Below are positions 1-7,740 of a stretch of DNA of 59,920 bases, piece by piece. Under the pieces are notes generated by a model that worked only from the letters and a program-made list of their open reading frames with translations, was not told the DNA's origin and made no database searches. Source of the stretch: a virus; IMG/VR virus record IMGVR_UViG_3300035199_000797, positions 1-59,920 of that record; one strand, 5' to 3'. Position numbers and translations under genes: made by a program. The stretch's first letter is position 1. Every line of letters begins with the position of its first letter.

Positions 1-107
1 CGCCCTGGTCAGACAAAAAGCCGCCGAACAGGCGGTGCGCGGCGCCGGCTGAACCAGCCTGGCAATTCGGCCGCCTGACGACCGCCCCAACGATCCCCAC
101 GGGCCCC

Positions 108-136
108 TTGACGCGCCGCCGCCCGCCGGTTATTTC
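108..136 (+). promoter_or_regulatory. Promoter of tRNA-Glu
   Basis: A -35 box TTGACG at 108-113, a 17-bp spacer and a -10-like TATTTC at 131-136 lie just before the tRNA, putting the predicted start near 143, six bases before the mature 5' end. The spacing is ideal; the -10 box is only fair. This is host sequence outside the prophage. Confidence 0.45.
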
Positions 137-148
137 TGCCCCGTCCGC

Positions 149-224
149 GTCCCCATCGTCTAGTGGCCCAGGACGCCGGCCTCTCACGCCGGAAACAGGG
201 GTTCGACTCCCCTTGGGGACGCCA
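149..224 (+). tRNA. tRNA-Glu (anticodon CTC)
   Basis: Full cloverleaf. The acceptor stem GTCCCCA (149-155) pairs perfectly with TGGGGAC (214-220), followed by discriminator G221 and an encoded CCA (222-224). The anticodon stem CCGGC/GCCGG flanks loop CTCTCAC with anticodon CTC at 183-185, and the T-arm contains GGTTCGACTCC. The gene stays functional because the phage supplies an identical 3' half, the usual solution of tRNA-targeting tyrosine integrases. Confidence 0.97.
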
Positions 225-225
225 G
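179..225 (+). repeat. attL: attL core (47-bp repeat, tRNA-Glu 3' end)
   Basis: These 47 bases match 59794-59840 exactly. The match runs from the anticodon stem of tRNA-Glu through the CCA and one base beyond. One base upstream differs (g178 against a59793), with five more matching bases beyond it, which sets the left border of identity. Confidence 0.92.
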
Positions 226-229
226 TTTT

Positions 230-276
230 CTGCCAAAAACGAAAAGCAATTTGCGACTTGCGACTAATTTGCGACT
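230..276. promoter_or_regulatory. Probable integrase arm-type sites, left end
   Basis: Just inside the prophage lies CTGCCAAAAACG (230-241), which recurs directly beside the right core (59779-59790). Three copies of TTGCGACT follow (251-258, 258-265, 269-276). The same octamer occurs inverted at the right end (AGTCGCAA, 59758-59765). Short repeats flanking the core on the phage side are what tyrosine-integrase arm-binding sites look like; binding itself is inferred. Confidence 0.5.
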
Positions 277-279
277 TTT

Positions 280-1371
280 TCATTCGTCGCTCTCATCGAT
301 CTTTTTTCGCGCCCGTTTTGCCGCTTCCCGGCCAGGCTTCACATAGGTCTCCAAAACCGGCGAATTTAATTTGTGACCGCTGAAGGAAACGATCTCTGCC
401 ATGGTCGCGCCCTTGTTCCCCATGTTGGTCAAAGCGGTGGTTCTGAGATCGTGGAATGTCAGGCTGCGCTCCAGGCCGGCCCACTTGCATGCCCTCCTGA
501 AAGCCTTCCCGAACGCGTTCTTGTCCTTGTACGGTTGCGTCGTCATTTCGTTGACGATGATGTGCGTGTGGAAGCGGTTGATGCCGTCGAGCATGGTCCG
601 CGTTTTGTCGGCCAGCGGGATCCACAGCTCTTTGCCGCCGCGCCTCTTCTTTTGCGTCACCGTAAACCCGCCCTCGGAATATTGATCCCAGGTTAGGGCG
701 AGAATGTCCTGCTGTGGCAGGCTGGTGTCGAACGCAATCTGTGTTGCCAGCGCGATCGATGGCCTGGACGGCGCGATGTTGCCTTGCTCCGATTTGTGCG
801 AGGTCATCGCGGCTGCGATCACGCGATCTACTTCCCATTGTGTCCAGATCACGTTCCGGCCTGCCGGGCTCTCCATTTTGAAGCCGTACATTGGATGGGT
901 ATCGATGATCTCCAATTCCAGAGCATACGAAAACAGCCGGTGAACCCACTTCATGATCTTGCGGGCTTTGTGGGCCGATCCTTCGATGCGGAGATCATTG
1001 TAGAGGGCGCGCAGATGGCTGCGTCGAATTGCCTTCACGCGCACTTTGCCCACCTCGGCGGCAAACACCCGGAACGCATAATCGATCTCTTGCTGGGTCC
1101 GCGGCGCTTTCGTTCCATACCACGTGGGGTCTTTTTCAAATCGCCCTATCAGCCAGTTGATATCGCCTTTTGGGACGGCGACCAGCGGGTTCGCTTTCAG
1201 GGCATCCCACTCGGCATTGTAGGCGGTGACCTTCGCGACGGCCGCTTTGTGGTCCTCCCCAATCGTTTCGCTACGGTAGCCTGCTTCGCGCATAGCCGGT
1301 GATGGCGTGAAGCGGTAAACCTCGCGCTGGTCCACCGTGGTCCATTTCCGCAAATGCCTGGTCTTTTTCAT
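280..1371 (-). CDS. int: Tyrosine-recombinase integrase
   Basis: Phage site-specific recombinase of 363 aa, next to attL and reading toward it. The N-terminal part carries a SAM-like core-binding domain (about residues 65-160); the catalytic domain follows (about 175-345). Visible catalytic residues are H307 and R310 in the HDLR motif, H333 in the SGH motif and the nucleophile Y343 in ETY. The first catalytic arginine, expected in a TGLRxGD-like box, is proline here (residues 216-222 read TSLPQQD; codon 715-717 is CCA). One base change would restore CGA, Arg. The start overlaps the stop of the excisionase-like gene by four bases (ATGA), so the two are probably translated together. The family call is certain; activity is in doubt because of P219. 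Confidence 0.95.
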   Translation of the reverse strand: MKKTRHLRKWTTVDQREVYRFTPSPAMREAGYRSETIGEDHKAAVAKVTAYNAEWDALKANPLVAVPKGDINWLIGRFEKDPTWYGTKAPRTQQEIDYAFRVFAAEVGKVRVKAIRRSHLRALYNDLRIEGSAHKARKIMKWVHRLFSYALELEIIDTHPMYGFKMESPAGRNVIWTQWEVDRVIAAAMTSHKSEQGNIAPSRPSIALATQIAFDTSLPQQDILALTWDQYSEGGFTVTQKKRRGGKELWIPLADKTRTMLDGINRFHTHIIVNEMTTQPYKDKNAFGKAFRRACKWAGLERSLTFHDLRTTALTNMGNKGATMAEIVSFSGHKLNSPVLETYVKPGREAAKRARKKIDESDE

Positions 1372-1598
1372 CCCGCCATCCCCATCCGTTTTTCGAATGC
1401 CAGTAGATGAGGATCAGTCTGCGCCTCTTCTGTCTCGCCTCGCAAGACGGCGTCCAGCTGCGGAACGCTCCATCGCTGCGGCCTGCTGCGCTTGGTAATC
1501 GGTCCCGGCCAGACACCTTGCTTGACCTCACGGCGGAACTGGGCGGCTGATGAACAGCCTACGTGCTTTGCCGCCAGTTCTGCCGAGACCGCGGTCAT
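1368..1598 (-). CDS. Excisionase-like small DNA-binding protein
   Basis: A 76-aa protein if started at the ATG at 1598, which has GGAG about 12 bases upstream and lies two bases beyond the stop of the ASCH gene; a longer in-frame start at 1646 lacks such support. The segment AELAAKHVGCSSAAQFRREV followed by WPGP resembles the winged-helix fold of MerR/Xis-type proteins. Position directly upstream of the integrase, with a 4-base overlap, supports a role in excision directionality. Sequence similarity to known Xis proteins cannot be judged by eye, so the role is inferred mainly from fold and context. Confidence 0.6.
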   Translation of the reverse strand: MTAVSAELAAKHVGCSSAAQFRREVKQGVWPGPITKRSRPQRWSVPQLDAVLRGETEEAQTDPHLLAFEKRMGMAG

Positions 1599-1600
1599 GG

Positions 1601-2185
1601 CTATCCGGCCTTCTCCACTGTGGGCGGGATCCAGGTGATAAGCCAACCTGAGAACGGAAGCCCGTGGGTCTTCTCGAACCAGGCCAGCATTTCCGCGGCG
1701 TCGGCAAAGCCGTCCTTGCTCGCCATCGCCTCCGAGTCCGCCATCTTGAAAGTATCGCCATCGTGCGCCACCGCTACGTCAAGGTGGCCGTCGCTGGTGC
1801 ACCGCATGGTGATTGGGAGCACCGACAGGCACTGGACCTCCGCGAGCAACCGGCAAGCCTTCGTCCGCATCCCGGTGTAGAGTTTGAGGGGAGCGCCTGG
1901 CGTGGCGGGCATGCGGCCATCTTTTCGTTCGGCCCGGATGGTCTGCCGCTTGGCGCCGCTCTCGACCAACGGCGCAAACCGCTGTTGGAAATTCAGGGCT
2001 GGCATTTGTCTCTCCCTTTCCTTTCGCGCCGCGGCCCGCTTTGCGGCGATGGTCACGCGGTCATAATCGCGCTTGCAGGGAACACACCAGTTAAGCAGTT
2101 TCCCGTTCGCCCGCGTCCGGAACTGATCCCGTGGTCTGGCCTTGTCACATCTGGTGCATATGATCACGCCGGCGAATTCGCTCAT
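1601..2185 (-). CDS. Zinc-ribbon plus ASCH-domain fusion protein
   Basis: A 194-aa protein from ATG 2185, chosen because AGGGAG lies six bases upstream; an in-frame ATG at 2221 has no such site. Residues 1-60 carry two CxxC pairs (CTRC and CVPC) as in a zinc ribbon, followed by a basic helix. Residues about 65-190 resemble the ASCH domain (PUA-like beta-barrel), with QQRF near its start and a KRQTIR motif. ASCH proteins are thought to bind RNA or modified nucleotides and are frequent in phage early operons. The join between the domains (ERERQMPALNF) looks like a fusion of two formerly separate phage genes. Confidence 0.72.
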   Translation of the reverse strand: MSEFAGVIICTRCDKARPRDQFRTRANGKLLNWCVPCKRDYDRVTIAAKRAAARKERERQMPALNFQQRFAPLVESGAKRQTIRAERKDGRMPATPGAPLKLYTGMRTKACRLLAEVQCLSVLPITMRCTSDGHLDVAVAHDGDTFKMADSEAMASKDGFADAAEMLAWFEKTHGLPFSGWLITWIPPTVEKAG

Positions 2186-2235
2186 GTGTCGCTCCCTGGG
2201 GACGTATTTATCGCTAGCCAATCGACAACCAGCGC

Positions 2236-3033
2236 GTGAGGCGGCAAAATGACGACATGATAAGAATTGTTAGAGAGGCGTTCTGGTTCTGGGATATCCG
2301 GTGGACAGTTTCCGCTCTCTACATTGCTGTGATGTGGCTGATTAGTTGGTTTTCCAAACCGGAATTCCGCGCTTGGTTTGGCTGGCCTAGTTGGTGGCTT
2401 GAAATTGTCGACGAACCGGAGGCCCTGGGTTCTTTCCTTGGCACAGCAGTCGGCGGCCTTTTTGTTGCCGTCGCCGCCGGCATCGGTTTTTGGGGCGTCA
2501 AACACTCGACCATGACGGAAGACCGCCGACAACGTGAGGCCCAGGAAAGGCGTGCACACAGCGTTAGCGCCGCATTGGAGGGCGATCTCCTTAATTTGGC
2601 CTCTGTTTATGAGACGCTCGCTAAGAATATAGTCAGGACAGATGATTTTGGTGATGCAAAATTGGCGCCGGCAGCATTGCAGTCGTTGCAAGGTGATCGC
2701 ATATTTGACCAGTTTGTAGACCGTCTGGGGGAGGTTCACCCCGAAATTCTGCCATACCTCTTGAACGTTTACCAAACCCGGGGAATCCGGATCGAAGAAA
2801 TAAAGTTTGCAAATGCTATGGAGGAAGGGCCTGGACGCAACGACATGTTTGGCAAAGTCGGATTGAAATTGATCTACGCAGGTTTGTTCGCGCGATCTGT
2901 CGCCGAGAATTTGAAGGCTGCGAGGCAACAATATGATATACTGGACTTTGCAGCTGCGGACATCCGTGAGAGTGCAGTGCAGGCAAGGCTCGTGGAACTG
3001 CGCGCAAAGAACGATGACGACGACGTAGAATGA
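2236..3033 (+). CDS. Two-TM membrane protein, function unknown
   Basis: A 265-aa product from GTG 2236; an ATG at 2257 (MIRIVREAF) is an equally good start and neither has a clear ribosome site. Two hydrophobic segments (about residues 23-43 and 65-85) precede a mainly helical cytoplasmic part of about 170 residues ending in an acidic tail. It faces against the surrounding leftward operon and has lower GC, so it is probably a separately acquired lysogen-expressed gene (moron). The layout, short TM anchor plus soluble domain, would suit superinfection exclusion, but no domain is recognised. Confidence 0.7.
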   Translation: MRRQNDDMIRIVREAFWFWDIRWTVSALYIAVMWLISWFSKPEFRAWFGWPSWWLEIVDEPEALGSFLGTAVGGLFVAVAAGIGFWGVKHSTMTEDRRQREAQERRAHSVSAALEGDLLNLASVYETLAKNIVRTDDFGDAKLAPAALQSLQGDRIFDQFVDRLGEVHPEILPYLLNVYQTRGIRIEEIKFANAMEEGPGRNDMFGKVGLKLIYAGLFARSVAENLKAARQQYDILDFAAADIRESAVQARLVELRAKNDDDDVE

Positions 3034-3153
3034 CATCATCTCTCTTCCTGCAGTATCCCGCTCACTAATGCTCGCGGTTCTTCGATCCACGTTTCAAGCT
3101 CCATTGCCTAGCTCCTTACCGAAGTTGTGAAAATGGGCGATGTATCTGGGCGA

Positions 3154-3279
3154 CTATTCGGGCTCTGTCGCCCTTGCTGGTAATTTCAACCCGTTCAATC
3201 GATCTAGCGTGGCGGGCATGAAGTTTGCAATGTCTCGTTTGCCCAGCCGGTTGCACTCGGGCAGCAACTCCCAGCGCAT
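3154..3279 (-). CDS. Possible 41-aa small protein
   Basis: Open frame of 41 codons starting nine bases after the DUF5131 stop and reading MRWELLPECNRLGKRD at its start. The composition looks protein-like and the position fits the operon, but there is no clear ribosome-binding site and another frame is also open here. The rest of 3034-3288 shows nothing else. Confidence 0.32.
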   Translation of the reverse strand: MRWELLPECNRLGKRDIANFMPATLDRLNGLKLPARATEPE

Positions 3280-3288
3280 CTTTATCAA

Positions 3289-4125
3289 TCATTGCGCTGG
3301 CTCCATTCCGGCCGGAAACTCCTGGTGCTCTACACCATCGAGTAGATGACCGGCGCGGGACTTGCCGACTTTCCAATATTCTCCATCACGCCTCAGATCC
3401 GGGGCAATCGTTGCTGTATCGATGATCTGATTGCTTGGCATCCATTCCCCCCATTGTTTCATAAAGAACGGAACGCCAGCCGCTTTGCACTGATCCCGCA
3501 ATGACCGTGCCCATTCGGGATGCATTGGCCGGGCGTTCGGACCGCTTTCGCCGCCACAAATGGCCCAGCCGATGTAATCCAGCCAGGGCGCCCAATCGAC
3601 TGGCCCCAAGGCAGGTTCGTAGCTTACGAAAGTTTTCCAGCCATTAATGGCCAACGTCTTTATCGCCGGCAATCGGAGACGCGCCATCTTGTCGTTTTCC
3701 ACCGTGACGCCGATGCGCACGTTCGGCATGGGCGTCTCTGGCAAATATTTGCGCAACAGGGCATGGCGCTTGGAGAGCAACAACCAGTCCAGATCTGGCG
3801 TCTCGTTGATACGGCCCAACAACCTTGTGCGCCATGCCCGGGGAACTTCCTTATCGGCCCAATCGGCGAGAGAGGCGCAGAACACCCGCCGCCGCCGCCC
3901 ATGTTCTGCCATGAAGGCCGGAGCCTGGCGCTGCCATTTCAACGGCTTCTTCCAATTGGCGTCCGAGGTTAGCCGGCGCGGCCGGCCATGACCCCATTGC
4001 ACGGTCTGGAACCTGTTGGCCCGGGCCTCTGCATAACAGTGATCGCAGGCCGGGCTGACCGCGGTGCAGCCCTCCCATGGATTCCATGTGGCGTCCGTCC
4101 ACTCGATGTTGCTTTGCTCAGCCAT
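3289..4125 (-). CDS. DUF5131 (phage Gp37/Gp68-like) protein
   Basis: A 278-aa protein with the family hallmarks: N-terminal SNIEWTDATWNPWEGC, then a cysteine cluster C-x7-C-x2-C (CTAVSPACDHCYAEA), later CASLADWAD and CGGESGPNARP. The family is widespread in phages and resembles radical-SAM or iron-sulfur proteins in its cysteine pattern; its reaction is not established. It abuts the HNH gene (stop and start directly adjacent) in the leftward early operon. Family assignment is firm, function unknown. Confidence 0.9.
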   Translation of the reverse strand: MAEQSNIEWTDATWNPWEGCTAVSPACDHCYAEARANRFQTVQWGHGRPRRLTSDANWKKPLKWQRQAPAFMAEHGRRRRVFCASLADWADKEVPRAWRTRLLGRINETPDLDWLLLSKRHALLRKYLPETPMPNVRIGVTVENDKMARLRLPAIKTLAINGWKTFVSYEPALGPVDWAPWLDYIGWAICGGESGPNARPMHPEWARSLRDQCKAAGVPFFMKQWGEWMPSNQIIDTATIAPDLRRDGEYWKVGKSRAGHLLDGVEHQEFPAGMEPAQ

Positions 4126-4473
4126 CTACCGCTCCATTTCCCGCCGCAGCCGTTGCACGGCCGGCGATCGCTTCGCTAGGTCTTCGGCTATGGCCTTCAT
4201 GTTGATGCCGTGCAGGGCCTCGAATGACGCGCGGCCCTTGTGAACCCGTTCATGATGGTAGACACACATGGGCACCGTTTCATCGTCACCACCGCCAGCG
4301 CCTCTGCTGATGACGTGATGGGCCTGGATTTTGCCCGTGCATTTATCAGGCTCCTTCGCCTTGCCGACGCACTCAAAGCCGCGCACGAACTGAAGGTGCG
4401 CCTGGCATTCAATGCGGGTGGTATTCCGCTTGATGCCGGACCTAGGCGGCTTGCGGCGGGCGAGATGTGTCAT
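4126..4473 (-). CDS. HNH-type nuclease-like protein
   Basis: A 115-aa protein from ATG 4473, which overlaps the stop of the J-domain gene (ATGA). It has the pattern C-x8-C (CVGKAKEPDKC), then IQAHHVISRGAGGGDDE, VPMC, YHHERVHK, matching zinc-binding HNH/DUF968-like phage proteins with a beta-beta-alpha metal fold. Such proteins in recombination operons are candidates for nicking or branched-DNA cleavage. It probably acts with the exonuclease/annealing pair upstream; this is inference from context. Confidence 0.78.
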   Translation of the reverse strand: MTHLARRKPPRSGIKRNTTRIECQAHLQFVRGFECVGKAKEPDKCTGKIQAHHVISRGAGGGDDETVPMCVYHHERVHKGRASFEALHGINMKAIAEDLAKRSPAVQRLRREMER

Positions 4474-5075
4474 GCCGCCAGTTCCCTCTGCGCCGCTTCC
4501 CATGCAAGATTCAATTCAGCCATCTGTTCCTTTGTGCCGCCATTGTCTGGATGATGTAGCCGTGCGCGATTGCGGTAGGCGCTCTTGGCATCGTCCAGGG
4601 TGCGTATTGCATCGCCATTGGAGGGTGACAGAACCGTCCGCCAAGGCTTCTTTTGCCCTGGTGGGGGCAGTGCCTCAAAGCCCGCGAAAGCCCGCTCAAG
4701 CATGGTTGCCCCGCCGTGGCGCTCCATCTGACGCATGCCCGAGATAGCCAGAGCCAAGGCGTTGATGTTGGCTTCCGGCTGCCACCATGTGTCGTGCGCC
4801 ATGACGAGCTGGCGATCGTCCCGCATGAAATGTACGGCAACGCCTGAATCGTCTGGGAGCCTCTGGTTGCTGCGGGGCAGGCCATCGTTGCGAAGTTCAA
4901 GATTGCTGGAAATCACCACGTGTCGGGCTCCCAAAAGGCGAAGTTCATTCAACAGGCGTTCGCGCGCCTTGGCGATTGTAAGGTTGCGGCCAAACTTGGA
5001 GTATATGTGCGCCCGGTGCTCAAGGCTGGTGCGCGGCCATCCATTGGGCCAGTGGAGCGGATAGGCTTGAGTCAT
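4470..5075 (-). CDS. J-domain (DnaJ-like) phage protein
   Basis: A 201-aa protein with a C-terminal J domain (about residues 140-200): LDDAKSAYRNRARLHHPDNG contains the HPD tripeptide needed to stimulate Hsp70 ATPase. The N-terminal 130 residues are not recognisable. J-domain proteins in phage early operons are thought to recruit host DnaK for replication or remodelling. Four-base overlaps with both neighbours show tight translational coupling. Confidence 0.8.
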   Translation of the reverse strand: MTQAYPLHWPNGWPRTSLEHRAHIYSKFGRNLTIAKARERLLNELRLLGARHVVISSNLELRNDGLPRSNQRLPDDSGVAVHFMRDDRQLVMAHDTWWQPEANINALALAISGMRQMERHGGATMLERAFAGFEALPPPGQKKPWRTVLSPSNGDAIRTLDDAKSAYRNRARLHHPDNGGTKEQMAELNLAWEAAQRELAA

Positions 5076-6157
5076 GACGCAGCCTTCTCCAATTCCGCTT
5101 TCCGTGTAGCGTAGAAACCCCGAAGCTCCGTCACCGCTTCATCCGGCATGGCGACGAAATGCACTTCGTAGACCCGCAGCAATAGTTCCAGACTCCCGGC
5201 GTTATCGGCAACGGCGAACGCCTGCATGGCTTCATCGTACTTGGCCTTCCAGGGTTCCGGAGCGTTGGCCAGTTCGTCCTCTACCGCGTCCATGGCCGCT
5301 TGGTGGGCTGTGCCATCGGTCGAGGCATCGTCTTCGGCTTGAGTGGTGCTCTGGTTAAGCTCCGCCGCGATCTCGCCGCCGGTGTCGGTTTGGAACTCAT
5401 CTGAGACATTGGATTCACCACGCTGCAACGAGCCGTAGACCACACGCAGGGCGCCGATATCGTTGGCGGTGAGCCTGTCTGCCGCATGGCCGATCTTCGC
5501 CTCAATCTGGACGCGCGTGATACCCATGGCGGCGAAGGCTTGTAGAAGTTTCTCCCGGCGTATCTCGATGGGCACACCGCCACCGTCCTGCAGGGTCGAC
5601 ATGCACGTGGCCTTGGCTTCTTCGACGAAGGCCTTCGGCACCACCTTCAATATGCACTCACGCAGCCGCCGCGCGCCGGCGTTGGCGTTGTTTTCGTAGA
5701 TGTCTCGCATGTCGACCAGGGTTTGAGGTCCACCGCGCTTGTCCCGCTTGTGGGGCACGATGAAGGTATTGACGGCCTTGGTGTTGGTTTCCAGATCCCA
5801 GGCATAGGTGAGCATTTCGGACTCACCTTTTTGATCGTTGCGGCTCAACTCCGAGACGCCATAATCGATGTTGCCCCAACATCGGGCCAGCTCCGTAGCC
5901 AGATGGATAGACGGCCCGCTGACCTGTGAGCCGCCCCGGTTGAAACGGAAGAAGGCAAGATCGGCCAGGGCCTGCACCTGGCAGCCTTCCCGCATCCGGT
6001 CCCATGCGGCAAGGGTGTCCCGGGGCCGTTCCTGAGCAACCACCAGGGCGCCTTGTACTTGGGCAATGGCGCGGCTCTGTTCGATATGGGTGGCCTGGCT
6101 TGCCGGCGCCGGCGTTGGATTGGTCAGGTCGCCTTTGGCCATGGGGGCGTCGTTCAT
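5072..6157 (-). CDS. RecT-like recombination protein (probable)
   Basis: A 361-aa protein from ATG 6157, chosen because GGAG lies about eight bases upstream and the ATG overlaps the exonuclease stop (ATGA); the longer frame to 6349 is out-of-frame read-through. Central features are GPSIHLATELARCWGNIDYG, a WDLETNTKAV segment and RDIYENNANAGARRLRECIL. These match a phage family usually found beside RecE-like nucleases and thought to act as single-strand annealing or recombination mediators. The C-terminal 100 residues are acidic, as in protein-interaction tails. Operon position strongly supports recombination; the exact biochemical class is inferred. Confidence 0.62.
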   Translation of the reverse strand: MNDAPMAKGDLTNPTPAPASQATHIEQSRAIAQVQGALVVAQERPRDTLAAWDRMREGCQVQALADLAFFRFNRGGSQVSGPSIHLATELARCWGNIDYGVSELSRNDQKGESEMLTYAWDLETNTKAVNTFIVPHKRDKRGGPQTLVDMRDIYENNANAGARRLRECILKVVPKAFVEEAKATCMSTLQDGGGVPIEIRREKLLQAFAAMGITRVQIEAKIGHAADRLTANDIGALRVVYGSLQRGESNVSDEFQTDTGGEIAAELNQSTTQAEDDASTDGTAHQAAMDAVEDELANAPEPWKAKYDEAMQAFAVADNAGSLELLLRVYEVHFVAMPDEAVTELRGFYATRKAELEKAAS

Positions 6158-7149
6158 GCTGTGGCTCCGTTCTCTGGTGTGGGATTGCCTGTTGCGAAGT
6201 CGCCGCGCTCGCTGCGTTCGGTCAGCTGATAGGCGGCGTATTGCGGCAGACCTAAGGTGATGATGTCGTCGGCATAACCGGGCCAGTTGCCGGTATCCAG
6301 GCACCGCGCGAAGACCTCGCGGGCCTTGTGGTTCTGGATCTTCGCCCATGCCAACGCCTCTTCATCGGGCGTAGCGCAGGTCACCAGATAGGGCCGCTTC
6401 TTTTCCTGAAACACGAACAGGAACTTTGGGTCTTCGATCAGGCCCAAGGCGTTGATGCCGTCCAGATACCAATCCGCCTGTTGGTGATAGCCATAGTCGT
6501 ACATGGCTCTGCGGAGATAGGCGGGGTCCGCCGATCGGGTGGTTTTATAATCAGCGATGATGCGGTGCTTTTCCGGTGTGTAGTCGGGCCGGGCCCGGCA
6601 CACAATGCGATAGGCCGGATCGAGCCAGTAAAGGGATTGTTCGGCGCGGCCGTTCTGAAACGCCGCGTGGGCAAAAGGATGGGCCACCAAAGCCTTGTGC
6701 ATGCCCTTGATGATTTCGAACTGATCAAACTTGAGCGGTACCCGCCCGCTGTCTTTGATGTCTTGCACGAGAGCCTTGCCGGCCTTGGTGGTGCCATTTT
6801 GGCCCTCGGGCAGAGCTTCGAACTTTTCCTCCCAGGCATTGCCCTCAAGCAACCATTGGTGCGCCGCCTTGCCCAGGTTCAGGTCAACGGTGGGCTCGAA
6901 CGGCTGCCGGCTCTCTTCGTCGAATTTGGCGGGGCACTCATTGACGATCGTGCGGGCGCCCGACGATGACAGTGAGCGGCCCTTCAGGAAGGTATCAGCG
7001 TGATAGTCGGCTTCGGATAGGTGGTAGACGCCGGGTGTCCAAATAGAGGACTGTGCGTTGGCTGGGCGTCCCTGGCGTTGGTCTGCCGGGATCCTTTGGT
7101 CCAGGGTATCCGGTGGGAACTCGCCAAGGTCGGTGACGAGGGTGGTCAT
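6154..7149 (-). CDS. RecE-like PD-(D/E)XK exonuclease
   Basis: A 331-aa protein with the nuclease core of RecE C-terminal/DUF3799 type: KAAHQWLLEG (H97), E170, PDY (D189) and the catalytic D200-Y-K202 in IIADYKTT, then YGYHQQADWYLDG. Together these give the H-E-D-K arrangement of PD-(D/E)XK enzymes. It should resect double-stranded DNA ends to load the annealing partner encoded next (overlap ATGA). About 40 N-terminal residues are disordered. The assignment is good; processivity and polarity cannot be read from sequence. Confidence 0.82.
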   Translation of the reverse strand: MTTLVTDLGEFPPDTLDQRIPADQRQGRPANAQSSIWTPGVYHLSEADYHADTFLKGRSLSSSGARTIVNECPAKFDEESRQPFEPTVDLNLGKAAHQWLLEGNAWEEKFEALPEGQNGTTKAGKALVQDIKDSGRVPLKFDQFEIIKGMHKALVAHPFAHAAFQNGRAEQSLYWLDPAYRIVCRARPDYTPEKHRIIADYKTTRSADPAYLRRAMYDYGYHQQADWYLDGINALGLIEDPKFLFVFQEKKRPYLVTCATPDEEALAWAKIQNHKAREVFARCLDTGNWPGYADDIITLGLPQYAAYQLTERSERGDFATGNPTPENGATA

Positions 7150-7442
7150 TGGGATGCCGTCTCCGGCGTGGCATTGGCCAGAGCTGCCTCTGTCATCGCG
7201 TACCGCTCGACGCCTACTCGGTGCAGTATGCCTTCGGCTTCAAGTTTGCGGACGCGCGCGGCGGTCATTCCAATCCCATTGTTGGGGTCGCGATCGTCGG
7301 CGGTTTCGGTGAAGTATTTCGTGAGCTTGACGGGCCGGTACAACGTTGCGCCGCCTCTGAGCGCGGCTTCAATGCGTGGCCATACATGATCGTCACCGCG
7401 CTTGGCTATGGCGCGAGAGCTTTCGCCGGTTTCCGATTTCAT
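7146..7442 (-). CDS. Hypothetical 98-aa early protein
   Basis: Encodes 98 residues with a helical C-terminal half (MTAARVRKLEAEGILHRVGV) that could be a small winged-helix element. Four-base overlaps with both neighbours (7146-7149, 7439-7442) mark it as a genuine member of the leftward operon. No family recognised. Confidence 0.68.
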   Translation of the reverse strand: MKSETGESSRAIAKRGDDHVWPRIEAALRGGATLYRPVKLTKYFTETADDRDPNNGIGMTAARVRKLEAEGILHRVGVERYAMTEAALANATPETASQ

Positions 7443-7627
7443 CGGGCGGACTCCTGCATGCGGGCGAAATACTTGCGGGCCCGCTCTGCATCCTCTCGCG
7501 CCTGGGTCATGAGAAGACCGCGGCGCGTCCCGGTATGCGACTTCGCCGAAGCGAGGGATCGGCAGGCCGCGGTGGCCCAGAACTGATAATCAAAAGCAGC
7601 GGTTCGGCGTGTGTTGGGCAGCTTCAT
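7439..7627 (-). CDS. Hypothetical 62-aa early protein
   Basis: Started at ATG 7627 (MKLPNTRRTAAFDYQFW) because it overlaps the stop of the small membrane ORF upstream and gives chained 4-base overlaps. Ends in an amphipathic helix (AREDAERARKYFARM). No family recognised; reality rests on operon architecture. Confidence 0.52.
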   Translation of the reverse strand: MKLPNTRRTAAFDYQFWATAACRSLASAKSHTGTRRGLLMTQAREDAERARKYFARMQESAR

Positions 7628-7740
7628 TGCGACACCCCGGCCATATAGATTTCCAACATCCGAGCGCCGAAGATGACCGCCAGCCAGAACGCCGGGACCA
7701 GAACGATCCCGGCGGCGAAGGTGAGGGGCCTGCGGCTCAC
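7624..7740 (-). CDS. Small single-TM protein (38 aa)
   Basis: GTG start at 7740 overlaps the preceding stop (GTGA), and the TGA overlaps the next ATG. The product contains one hydrophobic stretch (GIVLVPAFWLAVIFGARML) flanked by a basic N-terminus (VSRRPLTF). A tiny membrane protein in the early operon could alter host membrane or exclusion functions; no homologue is recognised. Confidence 0.5.
   Translation of the reverse strand: MSRRPLTFAAGIVLVPAFWLAVIFGARMLEIYMAGVSQ

Noticed and set aside
2-52. Open frame ending in TGA at the left edge, reading ALVRQKAAEQAVRGAG
   Set aside because: Could be the last codons of a host gene, but only 16 codons are present and other frames are also open.
2182-3090. 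302-codon minus-strand frame
   Set aside because: Antisense to the two-TM membrane protein gene, and its translation has no plausible hydrophobic or domain pattern.
5072-6349. Longer start at 6349 for the RecT-like gene
   Set aside because: The extra 64 codons lie inside the exonuclease gene and are arginine-rich, out-of-frame sequence; ATG 6157 has a good ribosome site.
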